The position numbers and the translations under genes are program-made. The notes beneath the pieces are model-generated. The model had not been told where the DNA came from, did no database searches, and worked only from the letters and a program-made list of their open reading frames with translations. Of a stretch of DNA of 64,000 nt, positions 51,300-61,068 are shown in pieces. The DNA comes from Dyadobacter sp. CY323 (GTDB taxonomy: Bacteria > Bacteroidota > Bacteroidia > Cytophagales > Spirosomataceae): positions 1-64,000 of the forward strand of contig NZ_JAJUXH010000004.1 in assembly GCF_021390245.1 (NCBI RefSeq), in the 5' to 3' direction. Numbering within the stretch: position 1 is the stretch's first letter; each line of letters starts with the position of its first letter.

Positions 51300-51572
51300 C
51301 GTTCTGCCCTAGGTGAATGTGCGACTTGACATGCATATCAAAATATTCAAAACCATTCTATGAATGGTGGGGCGGCGATTTGGGGAATGAATTCCCACAA
51401 CTGCTGATTTAAGAAACATGGGTCAATTGCCTGAATTTTAACAATGATTGGTGTTTAATGAATTATAAGGTGTTTTTACTGGATGAAATAATGATTATGG
51501 TAGAATTTTCTCTACAAACAGTAGTAAAACTTTGGTTAAGTATTTGTCCCTTTCAATTTGTTTAATAATTTG
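51300..51572. other. Gene-free stretch after the ElaA-like gene
   Basis: AT-rich with no ORF. Its right end holds the presumed promoter of the candidate RNA: TTTG at 51543-51546 and a degenerate -7 with TAATTTG at 51566-51572, 19 bp apart. The rest shows nothing recognisable. Confidence 0.5.
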
Positions 51573-51577
51573 GCACA

Positions 51578-51721
51578 GAATTTTAGTTATTAGTATTCAG
51601 TCAAGCAAATTGTTGCCTGGGACTGACGCCCTGTCAGAAACCCAATAACATTTTTGACGAACACTGATAGAGGAGGGTTTACGTGGAATGGCCTACTGTA
51701 ATGCGGTAGGCCATTTTTTTG
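51578..51721 (+). ncRNA. Candidate structured small RNA upstream of metF
   Basis: About 145 nt, ending at a strong terminator. Pairings include CAGTC/GACTG (51598-51602 with 51621-51625) enclosing GCAA/TTGC (51605-51608 with 51613-51616), and CCCT/AGGG (51629-51632 with 51674-51677) enclosing TCAG/CTGA (51634-51637 with 51664-51667) around a large open loop. metF has its own promoter after the terminator, so this RNA appears independent. A long stem with a big internal loop and this size would fit a 6S-type RNA (6S-Flavo); that identity is a guess. A metF leader riboswitch is the alternative. Confidence 0.45.
51687..51721 (+). terminator. Strong intrinsic terminator before metF
   Basis: A 10-bp perfect stem (51687-51696 with 51706-51715, 9-nt loop) is followed by seven T residues (51714-51720). 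Confidence 0.88.
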
Positions 51722-51732
51722 TTTCCATCTAA

Positions 51733-51763
51733 TTGGTTCAGTGGACTAAATCGTGTTCATTTG
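51733..51763 (+). promoter_or_regulatory. Candidate promoter of metF
   Basis: TTG at 51733-51735 and TTCATTTG at 51756-51763 (7 of 8 to TAnnTTTG) are 20 bp apart. Transcription would start near 51769, giving a 25-nt leader, downstream of the terminator. Confidence 0.45.
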
Positions 51764-51793
51764 CATTCTCTTCGAACACACCATAGTTCTTAC

Positions 51794-52750
51794 ATGACCA
51801 AAGTTACCGAGTTTATACGCCAGGCAGAAGGCAAGACCTTATTCTCCATAGAGATTATCCCCCCACTTAAAGGTCAGAATATCAATGAGCTACTAAAATC
51901 GATCGAACCTTTAATGGAGTTTAAGCCACCGTTTGTGGATGTAACGTATCACCGGGAAGAACTTATTGACAGAATTGGCGCCGATGGAATGATTGAGCGT
52001 ATACCCATTCGTAAAAGACCGGGAACAGTCGGGATCTGTGCAAGGTTAATGGAAAGATTTCATGTGGATGCAGTTCCGCATGTGATTTGCGGAGGTTTTA
52101 CAAAGGATGAAACTGAAGATGTTTTAATCGATCTGCATTATCTAGGCATTGATAATGTACTGGTACTCCGTGGCGACCCTGAAAAATCGGCGGGAGTTTT
52201 TAAACCTAAAAATGGCGGCCATACTTATGCTTCGGAACTGGTAACACAAGTTTCCAATATGAACAAAGGTGTATTCCTGAACGCGGAGACCGAAATGTAC
52301 CCGACTAATTTCTGCATCGGAGTGGCTGGTTATCCTGAAAAGCATTTCGACGCGACAGATTTCAACACAGATTATGAATACTTGCGCCGCAAAGTGGAAT
52401 TGGGGGCAAATTACATTGTTACCCAAATGTTTTTCGACAATGAAAAGTATTTTCGTTTTGTGGAAAGATGCCGCGCGGAAGGAATTACAGTGCCAATTAT
52501 CCCGGGACTGAAACCACTGTCTACCCGAAAACAACTCACCGTTTTAGCGCAGATCTTTCATCTCGAATTTCCAGCCGATCTTGTGAAAGAAGTGGAAAAA
52601 TGTGCTTCCGATAAAGACGTACGTCAGGTAGGGGTGGAGTGGGGTGTGCAGCAATGTAAGGAACTGATCGCATACGGCGTCCCGGTTCTGCATTTTTATA
52701 CAATGGGGAAGTCGGATAACGTTGCGCAGATTGCGAGCCAGGTATTCTAA
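51794..52750 (+). CDS. metF: Methylenetetrahydrofolate reductase
   Basis: A 318-residue FAD-dependent TIM barrel reducing 5,10-methylene- to 5-methyl-tetrahydrofolate, the methyl donor for methionine synthesis. Motifs are [11 protein letters not shown] (catalytic Glu), [16 protein letters not shown] and [16 protein letters not shown]. The ATG at 51794 aligns with the family start; the longer frame from 51719 starts inside the terminator. It is not next to metX, and no SAM-I motif is present before it. It overlaps the convergent ybjQ-like gene by 4 nt. Confidence 0.95.
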   Translation: MTKVTEFIRQAEGKTLFSIEIIPPLKGQNINELLKSIEPLMEFKPPFVDVTYHREELIDRIGADGMIERIPIRKRPGTVGICARLMERFHVDAVPHVICGGFTKDETEDVLIDLHYLGIDNVLVLRGDPEKSAGVFKPKNGGHTYASELVTQVSNMNKGVFLNAETEMYPTNFCIGVAGYPEKHFDATDFNTDYEYLRRKVELGANYIVTQMFFDNEKYFRFVERCRAEGITVPIIPGLKPLSTRKQLTVLAQIFHLEFPADLVKEVEKCASDKDVRQVGVEWGVQQCKELIAYGVPVLHFYTMGKSDNVAQIASQVF

Positions 52751-53070
52751 CGAACAACCTCGTGACAAACTGCGGTACCGTTGGCACTTACCATAAGCAT
52801 CGAGCCGCCAATGGTTTCCAGGTCGATATCGACACCAATTACTGCATTAGCCCCCAAACGTTGCGCCTGGTCCATCATTTCGCGGATTGCGATCGACTTC
52901 GCCTCGCGTAGCGCCTGCTCGTAGGCACCGGACCTCCCACCAACCACATCCCGGATTCCCGAAAGAAAGTCTTTGACGATATTGGCACCGATGATGGCCT
53001 CTCCATTGACCAGTCCAATGTACTTGGTGATTTTTGTACCCTCAATGTTAGGTGTAGTAGTAACAAGCAT
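52747..53070 (-). CDS. YbjQ family (heavy-metal-binding domain-like) protein
   Basis: A 107-residue protein with the YbjQ/DUF74 pattern [47 protein letters not shown] and [15 protein letters not shown]. These form ring-like pentamers of unknown function. It overlaps metF by 4 nt, tail to tail. Confidence 0.9.
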   Translation of the reverse strand: MLVTTTPNIEGTKITKYIGLVNGEAIIGANIVKDFLSGIRDVVGGRSGAYEQALREAKSIAIREMMDQAQRLGANAVIGVDIDLETIGGSMLMVSANGTAVCHEVVR

Positions 53071-53183
53071 AATGTCGGATTTGGATGGTGTAAATTTCGG
53101 TGATGAATTTATTTTATTTGAAAAAGCCAGCCTTAAAATAATTGTTTAGCGGCAAAGAAGCCCAAAATCCCGGTGAATTTTCC

Positions 53184-53216
53184 TTGTGACAATGGGATCA
53201 ATAATCGTTAGTTTTG
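53184..53216 (+). promoter_or_regulatory. Promoter of the nitroreductase-ABC ATPase pair
   Basis: TTG at 53184-53186 and a perfect -7 TAGTTTTG at 53209-53216 are 22 bp apart. The start codon is 31 nt downstream. Confidence 0.55.
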
Positions 53217-53247
53217 TTTTTTTACAAATTCACGATAAAAATTCAGA

Positions 53248-53820
53248 ATGGAACAATCAGTTGAAGTAATTAACCATATTATTCGAAACAGACGCAGTAT
53301 TTTCCCCCCAAGTTATATCGATAAGGAAATTCCAAACGAAATTATATCCAATATCCTCGAAAACGCCAATTACGCTCCGACACATAAGCTCACAGAACCC
53401 TGGCGTTTCATTGTTTTCAGAGGCGAAAGTCTTAAACACCTGGCCGGTTTCTTTTCCGAGCGGTACCGTACGCAAACCGCGCCAGAGTCATTTTCCCAGG
53501 CACGTTACGATGCAGCCGGAGAAAAAGTGCTCAAATCAAACTGTGTGATCATTATTAACGCAGAATTACATCCGGAGAAGCTTCCTGAATGGGAGGAAAC
53601 GGCTTCAGTGGCCTGCGCAGTACAGAACATGTGGCTTACCGCAACGGCCTATGGAATCGGGTCGTATTGGAGCAGCCCGGGTGTTTTGAAAGAACTGGGG
53701 GCTTTTCTCGACCTGCCTGAAAATCAAAAATGTCTCGGTTTGTTCTTCATGAGCTATCACGATGCGCCCGAAGCTCCGGCCCGCCGCACCAGCATTCAAG
53801 AAAAAGTTACCTGGGCCTGA
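53248..53820 (+). CDS. Nitroreductase family protein (YdjA-like)
   Basis: A 190-residue FMN-binding nitroreductase with RNRRSIFPPSYIDKEIP at the N-terminus, ANYAPTHKLTEPWRFIVF, an Asn/Glu pocket in EWEETASVACAVQNMWLTA and GIGSYWSSPG. It resembles the minimal YdjA-type enzymes. Only 1 nt separates its stop from the ATG of an ABC ATPase, so the two are co-translated. The substrate is unknown. It is not closely similar to the other nitroreductase at 5910-6542. Confidence 0.88.
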   Translation: MEQSVEVINHIIRNRRSIFPPSYIDKEIPNEIISNILENANYAPTHKLTEPWRFIVFRGESLKHLAGFFSERYRTQTAPESFSQARYDAAGEKVLKSNCVIIINAELHPEKLPEWEETASVACAVQNMWLTATAYGIGSYWSSPGVLKELGAFLDLPENQKCLGLFFMSYHDAPEAPARRTSIQEKVTWA

Positions 53821-53821
53821 G

Positions 53822-54799
53822 ATGAACAAAAAGAACGTTACCCTCCGCACCGGATCTGTATCCAAAACCTATGGTGCCAATCCGGTGCTAAGCAATATAG
53901 ATCTGCAGTTAAATGCAGGTGAATGGCTGGGTATACTGGGAGAAAGTGGTTCTGGGAAAAGTACGTTGCTGCGCATTCTGGGGCGATTTGTCGATGCGGA
54001 TGAAGGTAATGTTTTTTTTAAAGAAGAGATATTGAAGCCGGTTAGCGGCGAATTGATTCCTGGTCATGAGTCTATCCGGCTCATTCACCAGGAATTCGAG
54101 CTTTTTCCAAATCAGACCGTCGAGGAAAATATCGCGTATTCACTGCGATTTTACGATGCAGATTACAAACGTGAAAAGGTTGCCGAGTTGCTTTCGACTG
54201 CTGGATTGGAATATGTTAAAAATCAGAAGGCCAAGTTGTTATCAGGAGGTGAAAAGCAAAGAACGGCCATCGCAAAAGCATTAGCAGAGCAGCCCGACGT
54301 ACTGCTTCTCGATGAACCTTTTGCGCATCTTGATAATCATAACCGGAGAGTTTTGGGGGACGCCATTGAAGCATTGCGGAAACAGCAGAAAATGAGCTGC
54401 ATTTTTGTAACTCACGAATCGGCTGATGCACTGGCCTGGTCCGACCGCATCGCGATTCTTCGGAATGGACACATTATCCAGATCGGAATCCCGCAGGAAG
54501 TTTATAATCAGCCCATTAACAGCTATGTTGCAGAACTGACCGGTGATATCAACTGGGTCGAAAGGGGTAAGGATAAAAAAGCCTGCTTCATCAGACCTGA
54601 AAAAATAAAACCCACCAAGCATCCTGAAAAAAGTAAATGGCAGGGTCAGGTGGAAGCAATCCGGTTTCATGGAAATCATTGGGAGATACGTTGTGCAAAC
54701 GGTAAAGAGCAACTGTCCTTTTACCGCAACAAGCTCGATTTGGAGATTGGGCAGCAGGTTTTCCTGACCTACGCTGCGAAGGATCTTCGAAGCATTTAA
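53822..54799 (+). CDS. ABC transporter ATP-binding protein with C-terminal TOBE-like domain
   Basis: A 325-residue ATPase of the PotA/FbpC/MalK type. Walker A GESGSGKST near residue 38, Q-loop IHQEF, signature LLSGGEKQR, Walker B VLLLDEPFAHLD and switch His in FVTHES are all intact. The C-terminal part (about 255-325, CFIRPEKIKP) resembles a TOBE regulatory domain. No permease or binding protein is adjacent, so partners must be elsewhere. The ATG at 53822 is 1 nt after the nitroreductase stop. Confidence 0.9.
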   Translation: MNKKNVTLRTGSVSKTYGANPVLSNIDLQLNAGEWLGILGESGSGKSTLLRILGRFVDADEGNVFFKEEILKPVSGELIPGHESIRLIHQEFELFPNQTVEENIAYSLRFYDADYKREKVAELLSTAGLEYVKNQKAKLLSGGEKQRTAIAKALAEQPDVLLLDEPFAHLDNHNRRVLGDAIEALRKQQKMSCIFVTHESADALAWSDRIAILRNGHIIQIGIPQEVYNQPINSYVAELTGDINWVERGKDKKACFIRPEKIKPTKHPEKSKWQGQVEAIRFHGNHWEIRCANGKEQLSFYRNKLDLEIGQQVFLTYAAKDLRSI

Positions 54800-54803
54800 C
54801 CCA

Positions 54804-57374
54804 TTAAAGACTAAACCAGAAGGAAATCTTCACCGCAAACGGCGTCACATTGGGATTATTGAGGTAAGTCAGCCTGTGCACAAAGTCAATTCTGCCGGCT
54901 TTGAAAATATTATCAATCCCATAACCTACTTCCAGATATGGTCTGTCTTTCAGCCTGCTGAACGTTTGGATTTCGCTGCCTGTTTCGTCTGTCGTTTTTG
55001 TCAATGCCAGATTTGCCTCACTGACACTTCCATAAAACATTTTACCGGTCGCCAGCATTCTCAATTTGAGTTTGCGGATAGCAGGGATCCGGTTGAGAAG
55101 AAAACCTTCGAAGTTATGCTCCATTCTCAACGCAATGTACCTGTCGCTGATGAACTCAAAATACCGCATCAGATTGAAAGCATTATCCACATAAAAGAGC
55201 GATTCATTTCCAAGTGGCGTGTATAACAAAGGGTAGGGAAGGGTCGAAGGAATGTAGCCAAATGTCACATTGTAGTAAGTCCGGCCGATAACACCTGTAC
55301 GGAAACTTTGCTTGACATTAAAAGATAACTTTTGATAATTGAAATCTCCGCCTAGTAAATGCTTGACTCCCAGCGTATAGCGAAAAGTAAAAGCCGGAGA
55401 GTTTCCATTACCCATACTAATGCGCTCATTATCGTTTTGCAAAAAAGTCTCTTTGTTTGCAAGCCTGGTTTCGAGATTGATTTCGGTGATATCAAATGAA
55501 CTTTTGACAGGTGAATCGGCCCCGGCCGAAGGATTTGTGCGATAAGTAAACGGGAAAAGCGGAATGAAATTCCGGTGTCTGATCTGCACGCTGCCGGTTA
55601 AACCTTTCACCAGTTCCCGTTTAAAATACGCGGAAATGTCTTCCTGCCAGTAAGGTCGCCGAAATGCCCCAAATCTCGAAAATGCGCCAAAAAGGGTATT
55701 AGGCCCGATGGTTTCTGCGGAGACGCCAAGTCTTTCCAAATCCTTCGAGTAGGAAATGCCAGCCATTGTCCAGGGTTTGCGGTCGATGATATAATCCATT
55801 CCAGCCCCGTATTTAAATTCCCCATCTTTCGTACCATAGGCCCCGTAGCCGCTGAAAATCCATTTTCTGCTGAAACCCGGATCTGTTCGGAACCCAAGCC
55901 GTACCCGGTGCCCCTCGACTTTATTATTGGCATACAAAAAAAGGTACGGGCCGATATCAATGTTCCATTTGTCAATTTTCTTATATCCATTCACCAGGAT
56001 GTTGAGGATCTCGGTGTAGGTTTTGACAACTGGCAAAACTTTCAGCGAATCAACCAATTGGAAGCTTAGCTGCTCTGTGGCACTTAATGCTTCCGGCCGA
56101 CTTTTAGCCCAAAAAGTAGAATCAGAATCTTTGTAATTCTCTTTCAGTTCAATGGCCGAATCGTAAAACTTGGGGTCGCGGGGATTGTTAATCTTGTATT
56201 TCGAATTAGCCGAGTAAAATTTCAGCAGCATTCCAGCCGTTTGCTTCGTCGGTTCGTCTACATCGATGAGTACCCTGGTTTTCAATGGAATCCAGGTTTT
56301 TTCATCCGTAAACAGCTCGTAAGATTGCTGGATCTTGATCTTTTCGATGAAATTGAGATTCGCTTTTTTGCCAACATTCACATCCATTTGCGTCAACGCA
56401 AAGGTTTCGCCATCCACCCAAAACGAGCCTGTAAATGCAAGATCCTGTTCCTGCCGCGGCTCGAATTCAATGTGATAATCATAGCTTGAACCATTTGAAA
56501 CACTGTCGGCCAGATAATATTCATAATACAATTTCCAGCTATCCGAGATCGGCGAGACGAAATCCTTTTCGAGGATATTCAGCCAGTTATTGTAAAAATT
56601 GTATTGCTGAAATGAAGAACCGATAAGCTGGGAAACAAGACTACCATCCGTAAGTCCCACGCCCGAAACCTTCGTTTTGTTGATGATCTCTTTTTTCTTT
56701 TTCGGGTTTTTACGATAATACACATCTGAGACCGATTCGGAAATGAAAATCGGGATAATGGTCTCTCCATTCTCGCCTTTCACCTCGTCGTACTTGTCGA
56801 CAATGTGGGTCATTTTTTTGACCGATTTCCTGTTCCGGAATTTTTCGGAAAGGTTATCAATGTCAATCTGGATCTTGTTATAGCTCTGATATTCATAGGC
56901 TTCCAGATCATCCGCATTGTTCCGTTTCTTATTCGCGACGATTTTTCGAATGATAGCCCACGCCGGATTTTCCCCGGCAAATATCTTTACTTCTTTCAGC
57001 TGGGTTGTGCCCGGAGTAAGTTGAATATCAATCGTTTGCTCGGCAAGATTAGGGACAATTGCTTTCGCGCGGCTCTCGTAGCCGACGTAAGTAACCTGAA
57101 TGGAGTCGGCCGGCGGTGTGAAAGTAAGCTGGTAAAAGCCGTCAAAGTTGGTGTTGGTTCCTGAAACAGTGGCCTTGATCCCAATGTTCGCGAACGGAAT
57201 GGGATCACCTGTGGAGGCATCCGTTACCTTTCCTTTTATGATGTATGAAGTCTGGGCGAAAGAAGAAACGCTGGTTATTAATGCAACTAAAAGTAAATAT
57301 AATGTGATCGATTTTGAGCGTGATCCTGGAACCGATGTCGCTGACGTAAATTTCCTTCCATTCCCTTTTTTCAT
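54804..57374 (-). CDS. DUF5686 / carboxypeptidase-like regulatory domain outer-membrane protein
   Basis: An 856-residue protein with a signal segment (SITLYLLLVALITSVSSFAQ), a CarboxypepD_reg beta-sandwich (GKVTDASTGDPIPFANIGI, about residues 45-125), the DUF5686 region and a beta-barrel-like C-terminal half with many aromatic-ended strands. It ends in ISFWFSL, a terminal aromatic pattern expected of an outer-membrane barrel. It is a distant paralogue of the protein at 2460-5024, with the same order and length. It overlaps the SanA-like gene by 4 nt. Confidence 0.86.
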   Translation of the reverse strand: MKKGNGRKFTSATSVPGSRSKSITLYLLLVALITSVSSFAQTSYIIKGKVTDASTGDPIPFANIGIKATVSGTNTNFDGFYQLTFTPPADSIQVTYVGYESRAKAIVPNLAEQTIDIQLTPGTTQLKEVKIFAGENPAWAIIRKIVANKKRNNADDLEAYEYQSYNKIQIDIDNLSEKFRNRKSVKKMTHIVDKYDEVKGENGETIIPIFISESVSDVYYRKNPKKKKEIINKTKVSGVGLTDGSLVSQLIGSSFQQYNFYNNWLNILEKDFVSPISDSWKLYYEYYLADSVSNGSSYDYHIEFEPRQEQDLAFTGSFWVDGETFALTQMDVNVGKKANLNFIEKIKIQQSYELFTDEKTWIPLKTRVLIDVDEPTKQTAGMLLKFYSANSKYKINNPRDPKFYDSAIELKENYKDSDSTFWAKSRPEALSATEQLSFQLVDSLKVLPVVKTYTEILNILVNGYKKIDKWNIDIGPYLFLYANNKVEGHRVRLGFRTDPGFSRKWIFSGYGAYGTKDGEFKYGAGMDYIIDRKPWTMAGISYSKDLERLGVSAETIGPNTLFGAFSRFGAFRRPYWQEDISAYFKRELVKGLTGSVQIRHRNFIPLFPFTYRTNPSAGADSPVKSSFDITEINLETRLANKETFLQNDNERISMGNGNSPAFTFRYTLGVKHLLGGDFNYQKLSFNVKQSFRTGVIGRTYYNVTFGYIPSTLPYPLLYTPLGNESLFYVDNAFNLMRYFEFISDRYIALRMEHNFEGFLLNRIPAIRKLKLRMLATGKMFYGSVSEANLALTKTTDETGSEIQTFSRLKDRPYLEVGYGIDNIFKAGRIDFVHRLTYLNNPNVTPFAVKISFWFSL

Positions 57375-58009
57375 TTTTTCTTAATCTCATTATTGGAAGT
57401 CACGTCGGCAGGCGGGCGAAGGATGTGAACATCCAGTACCGCTTTGGGCCGGGCAAGATATTCTCTGATCAAAGTCCGAAGGGAGTATCCGTCAGGGACA
57501 TCTTGTGCGGCAAATGATATTGCTTCAATATCCTCATTATGTGCTATATATAGTGCGCGTGCATTGTGAAAGTTCTGCGAGATAATCGTAAAATTCGTCT
57601 GATTGAAAACCTCCTTGCATCGGATGATCGAATCGAATGTCCTGAAACCGGCGTAATCCAGTGTCATCACATTTTCAGGGATTCCAAGGTTCAACAATGC
57701 GCGCTGCATGTCCAGCGGTTCATTATAATACTGGGAATCGTTGTTCCCACTTAATATAATGTACTTGATCTTCCCTTCTTTAAAAAGCCTTGCCGTGGCT
57801 TCCATGCGGTACTTAAAAAAAAGATTTTCTTTCCCTTTTTCAGATTTGCGGCTCGTGCCTAACACCAGCGCAACGTCATTCGACGGTAAGCTTTCGATTG
57901 AAAAGTAGTTATACTGGCGGGTACAATATACGACCCAAAGGTTGCAGAGCAGGATGAAAACCATGCAGACAAAAAGCAACGCCAATATGATTTTGATCAA
58001 CTTTTTCAA
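57371..58009 (-). CDS. SanA/YdcF-like DUF218 membrane protein
   Basis: A 212-residue protein with one N-terminal transmembrane helix (LIKIILALLFVCMVFILLCNLWV) and a DUF218 domain (DVALVLGTSRK, IKYIILSGNN, GFRTFDSIIRCKEVF, ISQNFHNARALYIA). SanA in E. coli affects envelope permeability to vancomycin; the DUF218 domain is thought to act on the envelope. It is translationally coupled (4-nt overlap) to the DUF5686 gene downstream. Confidence 0.9.
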   Translation of the reverse strand: MKKLIKIILALLFVCMVFILLCNLWVVYCTRQYNYFSIESLPSNDVALVLGTSRKSEKGKENLFFKYRMEATARLFKEGKIKYIILSGNNDSQYYNEPLDMQRALLNLGIPENVMTLDYAGFRTFDSIIRCKEVFNQTNFTIISQNFHNARALYIAHNEDIEAISFAAQDVPDGYSLRTLIREYLARPKAVLDVHILRPPADVTSNNEIKKK

Positions 58010-58143
58010 TTCTGTACTCCGGTTTTCCTGCTATAACTTTTCGTTTTAGTTCATATTTCCGTTCTGCGTACTTCATAGCTTTTGTTTCCGGACTGTACGC
58101 AGAATGCAGTGCCTTCTGTTGCTCGTTTTTTAAATAAAAATCC

Positions 58144-60906
58144 CTACTCAAACAATCCTAACTGACTTTTCGAAGAATCGGGCCCCTTTTTATTATCCTT
58201 TTTTTGTTTGGAAGATGCTTTTTCTTCGCCGTCTTCTTCATCAGGTTCCTCATTCATATTTTCTTCCGGTGTTGCCTCAGTTAAGATAACAGTATTTTCC
58301 GTCAAAGTGTCCGCGGAAGTTTCTTCCGAATGGTCAGTTACCGTTTCGGTTTCTACGCCGGTCTCGTTTTCGTCACTGGTTGGCTCAGGTAATTCTTCCA
58401 CAGGATCGGGAACGGGTGCGAGCCAGCGCACATCTTTAAACTTATCATTCGGAAGCTTATTACCCATAGCCCGCCAGCCCCGGATGTCTACCATTTCTTC
58501 AATGATATACTCGATGCTCGTTTGCTCTTTTTGCGCTGTTTTTGGGTAAACAATTTCGAGGCGCGGACGTTTGTCTGTGCTGGCAAGCAGCAGCTTACTG
58601 TTTTTTACATCGCTTATAAACAAGAATTTCTTGTCCAGAGAAGATGTCTCGATATTAAAACGTTTAATGAAATGCTGTTTCTGTCCATTGTCAAAATACA
58701 ATGCGGTAAGAACAAGTGTCGGGTCAAACTTCCTGACCAGCAACACTTCATTCGATTCATAATGATTGGTAAGATCAAAATTCGTGAGTTCGTAGCTACC
58801 CTCTTTGTAGATCACCAGAATGCTGTCGGACGGACCGAAATTGCCGAGATACTCTCCTCGCTCGTCGCGGTTCAATCGCCCGATGATCGGGTCGAACCAC
58901 ATATCCACACCTCCGAGCGTGGACCGTCCGGCTTGTTTCATCGTAATTTTCCGGACCGGATATTTGGTCAGGATATTGCCCATTGCACTCCGGTTTTTAA
59001 TCAGCAGATCCGCAAAATTGAAATCGAACTGCTTCACCTTGGCTTTGCTTTGGGCGGTTAGGTTTACGGTAATGATTTCCGCCTCCCCATTTTCATTTGG
59101 GGTAAAATAGGTGATTTTAGATTTCGGGGTTCCCTGGGTCAGATCATATTCGCGGTCGCGGGTGACTGCGGTGATCTGGCATCTTTTAATGTAGGATACT
59201 CCTGTTTTCCCGTCGAGATAAACCAGGTTATAGACTTTACGTTCATCGTTTTTGAGGAAAACGGCACAATGGATAATGTCTTTTCCTACGAAAACTTTTT
59301 CCTGCACTTTGGTTACCAGGCATTTACCGTCGGCTTTGAAAACAATAATGTCATCGATGTCGGAACAATCCATCACGAATTCATCTTTTTTCAAACCATA
59401 ACCAATAAATCCTTCCGCACGGTTTACGTATAATTTCTGATTGTTGGCAGCTACGATATTTGCCGATATCTGGTTGAATGCGCGGATCTCAGTTCTGCGG
59501 CTTCGTCCTTTTCCGTATTTCTTTAGAAGATCTTTATAATAATCAATCGCGAAGCGGGTGATGTTGGCAAGATTATCTTCCGTTTCGGTCAATTCATCCT
59601 GCCATTTGCGCATCTGCTCGTCGGCTTTGAAACCGTCGTATTTCGAGATACGTTTGATCCTGATCTCAGTCAGTTCGACAATATCATCATCTGTGATTTC
59701 TCGGTAAAACAGGGATTTATATGGTTCCAGGCCTTTATCAATCGTGCGGATCACGGCTTCAAACGTTTCGCATTCCTCGATGTCGCGGTAAATGCGGTTT
59801 TCGATGAAGATCTTTTCAAGAGATCCGTAAAGGATTTTTTCAAGTAATGCCAGCCTTTTTATTTCCAGTTCACGTTGGAGTAAATGAACTGTTTGCTGGG
59901 TATTGTATTTTAAAATATCTGTAACACCCACAAAGTGAGGCTTGTCGGCGATAATGATACACGCATTGGGCGAAATGGATACTTCACATTCCGTGAATGC
60001 ATACAAGGCATCCATGGTAATATCCGGCGAAACGCCCGGCGCGAGGTGCACCTGGATCTCCACTTCCGCAGCCGTATTATCAACAACTTTTTTGATCTTG
60101 ATCTTTCCACCATCGTTGGCTTTGATAATGGAATCGATCAGTGAAGTGGTGGTGGTGCCAAACGGAATGTCGCGGATCACCAGCATTTTCTTATCCTCTT
60201 CCTCAATCCTGGCACGAACCCGTACCTTTCCGCCACGATGCCCGTCATTATAATTGGAAACATCGACTTGGCCGCCAGTGAGGAAGTCCGGGAAGATGGT
60301 GATGTCTTTTCCCTGCAAAATACTGATGGAGGCTTCGATCAGCTCGCAGAAGTTATGGGGAAGGATTTTAGTGGACAAGCCAACAGCAATCCCCTCCACG
60401 CCCAATGAAAGCAATAATGGGAATTTGACCGGCAATGTTACCGGCTCGCGTTTACGGCCGTCATACGATAGCTGCCATTCGGTGGTATCGTCATTGAAAA
60501 CAATTTCTTTGGCGAAACGGGATAACCTTACTTCAATATAACGCGCGGCAGCGGCACTGTCACCGGTGCGGATGTCGCCCCAGTTTCCCTGGGTATCAAA
60601 CAAAAGTTCTTTTTGACCAACATTAACAATGGCATCGTAAATGGAGGCATCCCCGTGCGGGTGATACTGCATCGACGAACCGACGACGTTTGCCACCTTA
60701 TTGAAACGCCCGTCATCCATTTCATTCAATGCGTGCATAATCCGCCGCTGAACGGGTTTCAAGCCGTCTTCAACTGCGGGAACAGCACGTTCCAGAATTA
60801 CATAAGAAGCATAATCGAGAAACCAGTTTTCATATAAGCCCGATATGGGCAGTTTATCATGCAATCCGCTATCTTCTACGTCAGGCGTAGCTCCGTTTTC
60901 GTCCAT
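58144..60906 (-). CDS. parC: DNA gyrase/topoisomerase IV subunit A (ParC-like)
   Basis: A 920-residue type IIA topoisomerase subunit. The winged-helix domain carries the QRRIMHALNEM region and the catalytic Tyr in AAAARYIEVRLS (about residue 123); the tower and coiled-coil follow, then a beta-pinwheel C-terminal domain (about 500-800). No GyrA box (QRRGGKG) was found, favouring topoisomerase IV. The last 85 residues form a highly acidic, low-complexity tail before a Lys-rich end KSQLGLFE. The ParE partner is not in the window. Confidence 0.88.
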   Translation of the reverse strand: MDENGATPDVEDSGLHDKLPISGLYENWFLDYASYVILERAVPAVEDGLKPVQRRIMHALNEMDDGRFNKVANVVGSSMQYHPHGDASIYDAIVNVGQKELLFDTQGNWGDIRTGDSAAAARYIEVRLSRFAKEIVFNDDTTEWQLSYDGRKREPVTLPVKFPLLLSLGVEGIAVGLSTKILPHNFCELIEASISILQGKDITIFPDFLTGGQVDVSNYNDGHRGGKVRVRARIEEEDKKMLVIRDIPFGTTTTSLIDSIIKANDGGKIKIKKVVDNTAAEVEIQVHLAPGVSPDITMDALYAFTECEVSISPNACIIIADKPHFVGVTDILKYNTQQTVHLLQRELEIKRLALLEKILYGSLEKIFIENRIYRDIEECETFEAVIRTIDKGLEPYKSLFYREITDDDIVELTEIRIKRISKYDGFKADEQMRKWQDELTETEDNLANITRFAIDYYKDLLKKYGKGRSRRTEIRAFNQISANIVAANNQKLYVNRAEGFIGYGLKKDEFVMDCSDIDDIIVFKADGKCLVTKVQEKVFVGKDIIHCAVFLKNDERKVYNLVYLDGKTGVSYIKRCQITAVTRDREYDLTQGTPKSKITYFTPNENGEAEIITVNLTAQSKAKVKQFDFNFADLLIKNRSAMGNILTKYPVRKITMKQAGRSTLGGVDMWFDPIIGRLNRDERGEYLGNFGPSDSILVIYKEGSYELTNFDLTNHYESNEVLLVRKFDPTLVLTALYFDNGQKQHFIKRFNIETSSLDKKFLFISDVKNSKLLLASTDKRPRLEIVYPKTAQKEQTSIEYIIEEMVDIRGWRAMGNKLPNDKFKDVRWLAPVPDPVEELPEPTSDENETGVETETVTDHSEETSADTLTENTVILTEATPEENMNEEPDEEDGEEKASSKQKKDNKKGPDSSKSQLGLFE

Positions 60907-61068
60907 AAATGAAGGAGGAACCAGGTTTTAAATACTCAGTAAAATTATGGCATCCATCTCGCCGGGTTTCGCGGAAGAACTGATCCGTTCCGAAGAGCGG
61001 AAAAGGGCGAAAACGACCGGAAGATGTGTTTGATTTACCTGCTAATATAGCAATTAAAGCGATAAAAT

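Noticed and set aside
51573..51721. A SAM-II, SAH or THF riboswitch controlling metF
   Set aside because: I could not find the conserved cores of these classes, and a promoter after the terminator suggests the RNA is independent. A covariance search would decide.
57909..58151. 80-codon minus-strand ORF between the topoisomerase and SanA-like genes
   Set aside because: Its second half overlaps the start of the SanA-like gene in another frame, the product has no recognisable feature, and its start overlaps the end of the topoisomerase gene. It is most likely a chance ORF.
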